This document shows positions 41,870-49,900 of a DNA stretch of 64,000 nucleotides, piece after piece; position 1 is the first letter of the stretch; each line of letters begins with the position of its first letter. The stretch covers positions 1-64,000 of the forward strand of contig JANNBJ010000025.1 of the NCBI GenBank assembly GCA_031385325.1, in the 5' to 3' direction. Position numbers and translations under genes: made by a program. The notes under the pieces are model-generated. The model saw nothing but the letters and a program-made list of their open reading frames with translations, did not search any database and was not told where the DNA came from. The stretch comes from SYFY01 sp031385325 (GTDB lineage: Bacteria; Pseudomonadota; Gammaproteobacteria; Pseudomonadales; Azotimanducaceae).

Positions 41870-42011
41870 AAGGAATGTCTGACTAATCAGACATTCCTTT
41901 GTGGTGCGGGGATGCACCACCATTTTTCATGCGTGAAACGCAGGGAAAATGCGAGGAGCCGCATAGGCTCCGACATGATTAATTCGCAGGAGCGAATTAA
42001 TCAGAGTTACC
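41870..42011. repeat. Hairpin-rich repeat element, copy B
   Basis: Second copy of the element at 27400-27586. Stem-loops: 41870-41899 (13 perfect pairs, CTAA loop), 41901-41920 (GTGGTGC/GCACCAC, loop GGGGAT), 41930-41942 (TGCGT/ACGCA), 41955-41971 (GGAGCC/GGCTCC) and 41976-42003 (12 perfect pairs, loop AGGA). The linker CATTTTTC and the GTGAAAC core match copy A exactly. The fifth hairpin of copy A is missing. The element sits between the divergent unknown gene (start 41860) and response-regulator gene (start 42163). Bases 42012-42162 hold nothing else I can identify and must carry the regulator's promoter. Confidence 0.75.
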
Positions 42012-42162
42012 TTAACGCGTCAGTGTGTTGGCGGCCGTGCGAGATTGCTTACAGGAATGCAGTGAAATACGGCATGAGGGCTGTTAGTGTCCATTGATCA
42101 GGAGTGTCGGAACCTGCAAAGGTTTCTAATCAACGGCGTGCGTTGGTCACAGGGAGAAACGA

Positions 42163-42528
42163 GTGAGTGCCATTTTGCTGGTAGACGATGATCGGCAGGT
42201 GCTGGAAGTGCTGAGCGAAATGCTTCGATTGGAAGGTCATTGTGTTGTCACAGCTGAAAACGGTGTGATGGCGTTGGAGAGAATGCGCCAGAAGATCTTT
42301 GACCTGGTGATCGCAGATATCATCATGCCCGAGAAGGAAGGCCTCGAGACGATTTCGGATATTCGCAAACAGGATGCCAAACTCCCGATCATCGCCATCT
42401 CGGGTGGTGGGAGAATCGGGCCGGAGGACTATCTTGATGCGGCGCGCCATATCGGCGCGAACGCGACGCTCGCCAAACCATTTGCGCGCATGGACTTCAT
42501 TAATACCGTGACCGCCTTGCTGACGTGA
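42163..42528 (+). CDS. Single-domain response regulator
   Basis: The 121-residue product is a lone receiver domain: acidic D8-D9-D10 in VDDDRQ, phospho-acceptor D52 in VIADIIMPEKEG, the switch Ser/Thr strand IIAISGGG and the conserved lysine in LAKPF. No output domain follows, so it works by protein contact, like CheY. The GTG start has GGGAG upstream. The SirB1-like gene begins seven bases after its stop and is probably cotranscribed. No histidine kinase gene is in the window. Confidence 0.92.
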   Translation: MSAILLVDDDRQVLEVLSEMLRLEGHCVVTAENGVMALERMRQKIFDLVIADIIMPEKEGLETISDIRKQDAKLPIIAISGGGRIGPEDYLDAARHIGANATLAKPFARMDFINTVTALLT

Positions 42529-42535
42529 ACGTGCC

Positions 42536-43288
42536 GTGAATCTGCGTCCTGAAGCGGGTCTCGCCCGCGAATTTGCAGCGTTGGTGGTGAATCCCCTGGC
42601 CACTGAGTTGGCTGTCGCCAGCCTCATCAATCGGGTCATCTATCCCGACGAAGATATGACCGGTCTGACCGAAGCGTTGCAAACACTGTTGCCACCCGCA
42701 GGAGAGGCTCCCTGGTTGTACCTCGGCACCCTTGGCTTTCAAGGTGATGATCGCGGCTTGATGGATCTTGATAACAGCTGTGTTGCCAGGGTTCTGCTGC
42801 GGCGTCGCGGTCTGCCAATCACGTTGGCCATCCTGTTGATCGAAGTGGCGCGGCGGCAGGGTCTGGATGCCTGGGGTCTGAATGCCCCCGGGCATTTTCT
42901 CGCCTGTGTAGACCAGCAGGTCATTGATCCGGTGCAGATGATGACCTTGCCGATGGCCGCCACAATGCAGCGAGCCTCGGCTACCGACATCGCACTGCGA
43001 ATGCTCAACAATCTCAAACACGCATGCCTCTCTCAATCGCATCCGCATTCCGCGTTGACGGTGCTGGATCATCAGCGAGCCATAGCGATCGCCATCGGTG
43101 ATCTTGAAATGGAAGGTGGGCTCCGACTTGAAATCGGTAATTGCTGGTATGCGCTCAACCTTCCGGAGCTGGCCCTGGAAGAATACACGGCATGTGAATC
43201 AGGAGCTGCGGAAGGATCGCAACTGGCGCGAGCGGCCAGTGCGAGAATTCAGCTCCTCAAGCGAATGCCAAAACCAACGCTGCATTGA
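42536..43288 (+). CDS. SirB1/transglutaminase-like family protein
   Basis: The 250-residue product matches the SirB1-type family: DLDNSCVARVLLRRRGLPITLAILLIEVAR carries the transglutaminase-like core (here split: NSCVARVLLRRRG and ITLAILLIEVAR), followed by GLDAWGLNAPGHFLACVDQQVIDPV in which APGHFL and the aspartate resemble the active-site histidine and acid. A C-terminal helical region (HSALTVLDHQRAIAIAIGDLE) resembles TPR-like repeats of SirB1. The function is unknown. It starts with GTG seven bases after the response regulator and ends seven bases before the convergent FabY gene. Confidence 0.78.
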   Translation: MNLRPEAGLAREFAALVVNPLATELAVASLINRVIYPDEDMTGLTEALQTLLPPAGEAPWLYLGTLGFQGDDRGLMDLDNSCVARVLLRRRGLPITLAILLIEVARRQGLDAWGLNAPGHFLACVDQQVIDPVQMMTLPMAATMQRASATDIALRMLNNLKHACLSQSHPHSALTVLDHQRAIAIAIGDLEMEGGLRLEIGNCWYALNLPELALEEYTACESGAAEGSQLARAASARIQLLKRMPKPTLH

Positions 43289-43294
43289 TGCAGG

Positions 43295-45145
43295 TCAGCT
43301 CATGTCGGCGTATGGGTCGGGGATGTCCAGTTGCACGGGCTGACCAAACCCTGGAACCGTGATCGAGTTGGCGCCGATCTGCAGATCCGAGCCATCGATG
43401 ACCCCTTCACCGAACTGGTAGATGGCTGAGGTGTTACCGTTGCAGGCGCTTTCATCGTACGCCGCTGCCTGCGCGGCCACATCGGCGTTGCGGGCCTCCC
43501 ACTCTCGCATGGCCGCAGCTCCCCAGCGGTGTTCGAGCATGGCCTTGGTACGATGTGGGGACAGGAAAAAACCGGTTGCGTTATTCCCGCCAAACCCCTT
43601 CGAATTGACAAAGGCGCCCACGTAAGTGTCGGCCTGCGCGCGTACATGTTCGAATGAAAACCGCAGATTCGCGGTATGCACGTCGGCTGCGAGGTGATCG
43701 ATGGTGGTAATGCCAGGAACCACACCGTACTGCCACTGCCCGAGTATGGCCGCCAGCTGATCTCCGCCAGCCGGCGCCATGGTATGACCCACGTAGGCTT
43801 TGACCGCACCGACCAGCCAGTCTGACATGCCGAATTGTCCTGCCATGCAACTCAGGATGTGGGATTCGGTCACCCGGTTCTGCGGCGTGCTGGTGCCGTG
43901 TGCCTGAATGTAGGTTTGTGCGCGCAGCGCTTTTTCGCCGACCATGTTGCGTGCCAGGCCCAGTGCCTTGGCGACGGTCAGATAGTTGCCAACACCAGGC
44001 CCGGAAATGGATTTCTTGTAGCCGTCGGCGTTGACAAAAACATCGGCTGCGCTGCCCAGAATCCGCGCGCCGAGTTGCATCGCCAAAGCATCATCCATCA
44101 GGACCACATACACACTGCCTTCCGCAACGGTAAAACCGCAGTTGTCGGAGAACGGTCGACAGGCGCGACGATTATCGCAAGCGTTGCTGCCATCAAGGGC
44201 CATCAGCGCATCGTCTTCGGCGAGGGCGCCCATGGTGCGGTAGCCTTCGATGACGTCGGCCAGAATCGGTGCCTCGGAATTGCCAACGAAGACGATCCGT
44301 TTGTCACCGCGGCGAATTTCGTCGATGCCTTGTTTGACGTTGTACAGAAAGGTTGCGCAGGCGCCGATGATACCGGCTGTGCCACCGACCGAGCCGAGCA
44401 CATAGGCATTCACAAAATCACCGGGCATCTCCGACAGCCCGAATGATGTGTGTTTCGACGATGGTCGTTTGCCAAGCATCGGATTCTGTAACAAGCCACC
44501 GTACGCCTCGGGATTGAGCTGGCCCATGGCGCTGCCGGAATACACGGCGATCTGGTCGCCGCTGACCTGTGCCTTGAGGGTCTGCAGGCTGATGCCGGTG
44601 GATTGCAGGGCATCCGAGGCGCCGTAGACCGCCAATTGCAATCCACGCGGGTGGCTGCGGGACTGGTAGGTGTTGCCAGGATCGAAACCGGACGGCAACT
44701 GGCCAGCACTGGTCACCCTGGAAACACGCGCATCCGGGAACAGGACTTCGGTCGGTGCCGAGCAGGTGACCTCGACCGTGCGCGTGTCGATCTCCGCGAT
44801 CTTCCAGGTGGGAGGCACTTGCTCGGGGAGTTGTCGCTTCGGCAGCCGAAACACCAGGGTCTGGTCTGGTTGTGCGGAGACAGTAGCTGCGGTCTGGCAA
44901 TAAACCTGGTTGACGTCAAAGCCTTCGATGCGTCGCACCAGTGTGTGGGCGTCGATGTAGGCACGTACGGCTGGATCGTTCGGATTCCCGGTAAGACCCA
45001 TCATGGCTGCCAGCGATCGATAGGTCTGAGCCCGTGAACCTTCGTCCAGAGCATCGATGACCAGGCGTCGGTAGGCGTGATCGAACGAAATGCGGCCGGC
45101 GGCGTTGACGCCACCCATGCCGACGATAACCGGGAGTGCAGTCAC
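43295..45145 (-). CDS. fabY: Beta-ketoacyl synthase FabY-type
   Basis: The 616-residue ketosynthase matches Pseudomonas FabY from end to end: ALPVIVGMGGVNAAGR at the start, SAGQLPSGFDPG, SHPRGLQL, the nucleophile C263 in GACATFLYN, H416 in QAHGTSTPQN, K449 and H454 in AVKAYVGH, and NSKGFGGNNATG near the end. FabY condenses acetyl-CoA with malonyl-ACP to begin fatty acid synthesis. The GTG start overlaps the thiolase stop by one base, so the two are coupled. The adjacent 1619-residue carboxylase on the other strand could supply malonyl-CoA. Confidence 0.9.
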   Translation of the reverse strand: MTALPVIVGMGGVNAAGRISFDHAYRRLVIDALDEGSRAQTYRSLAAMMGLTGNPNDPAVRAYIDAHTLVRRIEGFDVNQVYCQTAATVSAQPDQTLVFRLPKRQLPEQVPPTWKIAEIDTRTVEVTCSAPTEVLFPDARVSRVTSAGQLPSGFDPGNTYQSRSHPRGLQLAVYGASDALQSTGISLQTLKAQVSGDQIAVYSGSAMGQLNPEAYGGLLQNPMLGKRPSSKHTSFGLSEMPGDFVNAYVLGSVGGTAGIIGACATFLYNVKQGIDEIRRGDKRIVFVGNSEAPILADVIEGYRTMGALAEDDALMALDGSNACDNRRACRPFSDNCGFTVAEGSVYVVLMDDALAMQLGARILGSAADVFVNADGYKKSISGPGVGNYLTVAKALGLARNMVGEKALRAQTYIQAHGTSTPQNRVTESHILSCMAGQFGMSDWLVGAVKAYVGHTMAPAGGDQLAAILGQWQYGVVPGITTIDHLAADVHTANLRFSFEHVRAQADTYVGAFVNSKGFGGNNATGFFLSPHRTKAMLEHRWGAAAMREWEARNADVAAQAAAYDESACNGNTSAIYQFGEGVIDGSDLQIGANSITVPGFGQPVQLDIPDPYADMS

Positions 45146-46299
45146 TAGATGCGCTCCACCGCAACCGCTGTTGCTTCTCCACCACCAATGCACAACGCAG
45201 CGATGCCGCGTTTGCCACCGGTGCGCTGCAGTCCATGGGCCAGGGTCACCAGCAGGCGCGCGCCGGTTGAGCCGATGGGATGTCCCTGTGCACAGGCGCC
45301 ACCATAAATGTTGACGCGGTCATGTGGCAGACCCAGCTCCTGCATGGCGATCATCGTCACCATGGCAAACGCTTCATTGATTTCGAACAGATCGACCGAC
45401 GACAGCGACCAGCCCAGCCGATCAGCGAGTTTGCGAATGGCGGAAACCGGCGCAGTCGTGAATTCACTGGGATGTTGTGAATGGGTTGCGTGACCGATGA
45501 TGCGTACCAGAGGCTGGTTATCGCCCAGGCCAGTCTGGTTGGTGATCAGCAGGGCGGACGCGCCGTCGGATATGGAACTTGCGTTGGCTGCGGTGATGGT
45601 GCCGTCGGTTTTGAACGCCGGTTTGAGTTCGGAAATCTTCTCGAGTTTGGCGCGACCTGGCTGTTCATCGTCAGCGATGGTGACACCCTTGAGCACGATT
45701 GGACTGATTTCACTGGCGAGGCTTCGATTAGTGATCGCGGCACGTGCGCGCAACACGGATTCTGTGGCGTAAGCATCCATCGCTGCGCGAGTCAGTTGGT
45801 AGGCATCGGCGGTAGCCTGCGCAAACGTGCCCATGGCGGCACCGGTCTGGGCGTCTTCCAGGCCGTCCAGAAACATTGAATCTTTCAGATCACCATGGCC
45901 CATGCGCATGCCGGCGCGAGCCTTCAGCATGAGGTACGGCGCATTGGTCATGCTTTCCATGCCACCACACATCACTGTGTTGGCACTCCCGGCGCGGATG
46001 AGATCGAAACCCATCATGACGGTCTTCATGCCCGAGCCACACACCTTGTTGATGGTGGTTGCGCCGCAGCTGTCCGGCAGACCGGCCTGGCGCATCGCCT
46101 GGCGTGCGGGGGCTTGTTTGAGCCCGGCGCTGATGACGTTGCCGAAAATCACTTCATCAACAGAGCCAGGATCAAAGCCGACAAGACAGGCTTTGATGGC
46201 GTGCGCACCAAGTTCCGGTGCGCTCAAACCAGCCAGCTGACCCTGGAAGCTGCCGACCGGTGTTCTAACCGCATTGGCTATATAGACGCTGTCACTCAC
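45145..46299 (-). CDS. Acetyl-CoA C-acetyltransferase (thiolase)
   Basis: The 384-residue thiolase has C87 in KVCGSGMK, the NEAFAM histidine-loop motif, GGACAQGHPIGSTGAR with the active-site histidine and CIGGGEATA with the second cysteine. The length and these motifs fit biosynthetic-type thiolases that make acetoacetyl-CoA from two acetyl-CoA. It could serve the HMG-CoA synthase 5 kb away, or beta-oxidation. It lies between moaB and fabY on the minus strand, overlapping fabY by one base. The substrate chain length is not determined by sequence. Confidence 0.92.
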   Translation of the reverse strand: MSDSVYIANAVRTPVGSFQGQLAGLSAPELGAHAIKACLVGFDPGSVDEVIFGNVISAGLKQAPARQAMRQAGLPDSCGATTINKVCGSGMKTVMMGFDLIRAGSANTVMCGGMESMTNAPYLMLKARAGMRMGHGDLKDSMFLDGLEDAQTGAAMGTFAQATADAYQLTRAAMDAYATESVLRARAAITNRSLASEISPIVLKGVTIADDEQPGRAKLEKISELKPAFKTDGTITAANASSISDGASALLITNQTGLGDNQPLVRIIGHATHSQHPSEFTTAPVSAIRKLADRLGWSLSSVDLFEINEAFAMVTMIAMQELGLPHDRVNIYGGACAQGHPIGSTGARLLVTLAHGLQRTGGKRGIAALCIGGGEATAVAVERI

Positions 46300-46328
46300 T
46301 TGATGCTCCTCGGGCGTTTAAACGCAGA

Positions 46329-46877
46329 CTAGTCACGCGCCCACTCGCGAAAGCGAGGAGCAAGTTCAGCAAAGTTGCAGGGTTTGTTGTTGATGTCGAG
46401 TTGAGCCTTGATGATTTTCTCCCACCCGAGCCGCACCGCGCCGGTCGAACCTGGCAGCGCGAAAATCACCGTCGCATTGGCGATGCCACCAAATGCCCGG
46501 GACTGAATCGTCGAGGTGCCGATATCGGCATACGAGAGCTGGCGGAACACTTCACCAAACCCATGCATTTCCTTGTCCAGCAGCGGCAACAGGGCTTCTG
46601 GCGTGCTGTCGCGGCCAGTGAACCCGGTGCCACCGGTACTGATGATGACCTGAACCGACTCATCAAAGATCCACTGCGAGACCAGTGCGCGCAGTGCGTA
46701 CACGTTGTCGCGCACCAGTTGCCTTGCGACGACATGGTGACCGGCTTCCTGTGCCAGTGATTCGAGCAGACCGCCCGAAGTATCCGTCTCGAGCGTCCGT
46801 GAGTCGGAGACAGTTAATACAGCGATGTTCATTTCGATGAAGGACCCCGCAGACAGAGACGTAGAAGACACAGACAT
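46329..46877 (-). CDS. moaB: Molybdenum cofactor biosynthesis protein B
   Basis: The 182-residue product is of the MoaB/Mog type: MNIAVLTVSDSRTLETDTSGG at the start, STGGTGFTGRDSTPEAL (the molybdopterin-binding loop) and FALPGSTGAVRLGWEKII. It adenylylates molybdopterin or assists that step. The first ATG gives the roughly 15-residue lead-in found in MoaB. It is the first gene of the minus-strand unit with thiolase and fabY, 29 bases before the thiolase gene, and diverges from the large carboxylase gene with only 56 bases between. Confidence 0.92.
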   Translation of the reverse strand: MSVSSTSLSAGSFIEMNIAVLTVSDSRTLETDTSGGLLESLAQEAGHHVVARQLVRDNVYALRALVSQWIFDESVQVIISTGGTGFTGRDSTPEALLPLLDKEMHGFGEVFRQLSYADIGTSTIQSRAFGGIANATVIFALPGSTGAVRLGWEKIIKAQLDINNKPCNFAELAPRFREWARD

Positions 46878-46933
46878 TGAGTTGAGCGCGTTCAGCCACT
46901 AGAGTACGCAGCATTCTAACCAGTCGGCGGCCA

Positions 46934-49900
46934 GTGGATAAACAGCTCATTGAGGGCGATCGCCTCTATTTGATTGCTGAAAGCCTTGCGCACGACGTCT
47001 CTCTGTTCCCCGCGGTCAGTACCGGGCAAGAGGCCGTGCGAGGTTTGCTGCGTGATGAGGTCATCAAGCGTCGTTGTCGTGCCCTTGCCAACATGGACGT
47101 GGATTCGTATATCGAGTCCGTCGTTACACCGGCTGAAGATTCTCAGCGTATCAACGCCCCGGCGATCATTCGTCGTCTGGGTCGTGTGCGTCGGGAAGAA
47201 TCGGATGGTCCCTATTATTCGGCAACCATCGAGCTGGACTTCAACGGTGAGATTCGTCCGGTAGGGTTCATCGCTCAGGATCGTGCAGCCGAAAATGGCA
47301 CGTGGGGTCCACGCCATCACAAGGCGGCTGCCGAACGCATTGCCTATCACGCACGCCGACGAACGCCTATCGTCAACTTCATAGACACTCCTGGCGCTGA
47401 CTCTCGAGAGGAAGCCAATCGCAATAACCAGGCGCATGCGATATCGCGGCTGATCGTTGAGGCCTGCAACGTCGATGTGCCAACAATCGGTATCGTGTTT
47501 GGTCTTGGTTACTCCGGTGGAGCGATTCCACTGGCCGCGAGCAACCTGCTGCTGGCGGTGAAGGATTCGGTATTCAGCACGATTCAGCCTCGTGGTCTGG
47601 CCAGCATTGCAAGGCGCCTGAATCTCTCCTGGCAGGAATGCGCGCAATACGTCGGGCTGTCTGCCTTCGAACTGTACGAGCAGGGCAATATCGATGGCGT
47701 GATCGACTTCAGCGCTGATCGCGCCGATGCAGATCTGGAAAATCTTCGGCTCGCCATCACTACCGGCATTCTGCGGGTGGAGAGCCAGGCGAAGAACTTC
47801 GTCGCCGAGAACGATTACATTCTCGATCACTACAAACAGAGCCTGCTGCGGTACCTGCGTCCCTCACCACGTCTGGTGCAGATGCAAGCTACTGCGGCAC
47901 TCAAACTGACCAAGAATCCAACGGAATACCTGAACATCTTCGGGGTGGCGTTCCGCTATCTTCGTTACCTGTCGATCCGCAAACGGATCAAGGCCACTAC
48001 CAAGGCACAGTACGGGCGCCTTGCGCACCAGGAACTGCCCCAGGGTGAGCTGGACAAACGGGCTGATCTCGAACGACGTCAGTCCTTTCTCAAGTGGTTG
48101 CAGGACCCTGACAAGGTGGTCTACGACGACGCCTTGTCCAAAGCGTGGCGCAACTACACCGACAAGAAGGAAGCACTGAACGCCGAGCGGGGCCGCATCG
48201 CGATGTTCCTGTTCGGTGAGCCAAAGAAGAATTTCGACGATGCACGCGCCGGGCTCATTACGCGAGTTGGCGTGTATCTGTACAACCGCTGGAAGTCCGA
48301 CGCGGTTGGCAACCTTCGTGCGCTGATCGAACTGCTGGATAATCACCGGGATACCCGGCAGATCCTCAAGGTCAACGATCTGGTTGCACCGCGGCAGTTC
48401 ATTGAGGCGATTCGGCTGGATGCGGAATTGTATCCGCTGATGCTTCGCACGTTCAGTCACCAGGGCAAAAAACTCCTGGCCGGACGTGGCATTGAAGACA
48501 TGTCGGATGCCTATCTCGTCAATCAGCTGACGGCAGAACTCAATCTGGCGATGACCAGTGAACGGTTTACGGTTGGCACCGAAGCAGGTGTTTCCGATCT
48601 GGAGGTGAATCGCCGCTTCCTCGAGAAGCGATTCCCCGAACATGTCAGCGCACGACGTGATCGTTCACGCATTGTCGGCACCAATGAACTTACGGTGCTG
48701 GATCTGTTGATCGATGATGAAATGCGCGCCGATTTCATGCGCGAGTGTGAAAACCTGCTGTTGTTCGACTCCGTGTACGACCAGGTCATCGCCAACCTGG
48801 ACTCGATCGCCAGTGAAGCGCAGCGCAGTCAATCGCTGTCCCGTGAATCGCTGGGTCGCCTGCTCAATACGACACTGGAACTGGCTGCCAGTGGTGTCAC
48901 GCTGGGAAATCGAGGTGCCGCGATCGGAACCAATGCGACAACACAGCTCAGGCAACAGGTTGTCAGGTGGTATCAACGCGTTCTGAAGTTGCCCAAAGGC
49001 GGAGACTTCTTCCGCGCGGTCGAAGAATGGAAGCGATTGAGTTTCCCGCATCTGGCCGACGCGTTGTTCGTGGTGGTGACGTATATTTTCGAGTCGCTGC
49101 TCAACTCATACGTGCTGGCTGAAAATGAGGGCAAGAGTTATCAGGGCAAGATCGCACCACGCAACATCGGTCGACGCAAAGATTTCTGGAATCGACTGCA
49201 CATCGCCTATCGCGATCTGCAGATGCAGGAAGTCCTGCGCAAGTTCAGGCGCACAACGACGGTGACACACACCGACATTCTGCAGCTGTTTTTTCGCAAG
49301 TTCGAAGAGCTGGACAGTGAGCTGATTTCCAGCGATCCACGCGGTTTCCCTGGTTTCCGATTATCCATCGAAGAGGCACTGCAGAAGAATCTCACGCCAT
49401 GCGGTGTCGTGAGCGGCATCGGAACGTTCGAAAACGGCGCGCAGGGATTGCCGATGGGCGTCATCGTATCGAATGTTTCCTTCCAGGCCGGATCCTTCGA
49501 CATGGCGAGCGCGGTGAAATTCTGTCGTCTGCTCGTGCGATGTGCGGAAGAGCATCTGCCAGTGGTCTGCTTCATCTCATCCGGTGGCATGCAGACCAAG
49601 GAAGGCGCAGGTTCATTGTTCTCCATGGCAGCGATAAACGATCGCATCACACGGTTTGTGCGAGATCATGACCTGCCGGTGATCATCTTCGGTTTTGGCG
49701 ATTGCACCGGTGGTGCGCAAGCCAGTTTTGTCACGCATCCGCTGGTGCAGACCTATTATTTTTCGGGCACCAGCATGCCGTTTGCCGGCCAGATCGTGAC
49801 GCCATCCAATCTGCCGCTGGATTCACTGCTTTCCAACTATCTCTCGATCAATCCTGAGGCCATGCAGGGGTTGGTGAAACATCCGTTCTACACCAAGTTC

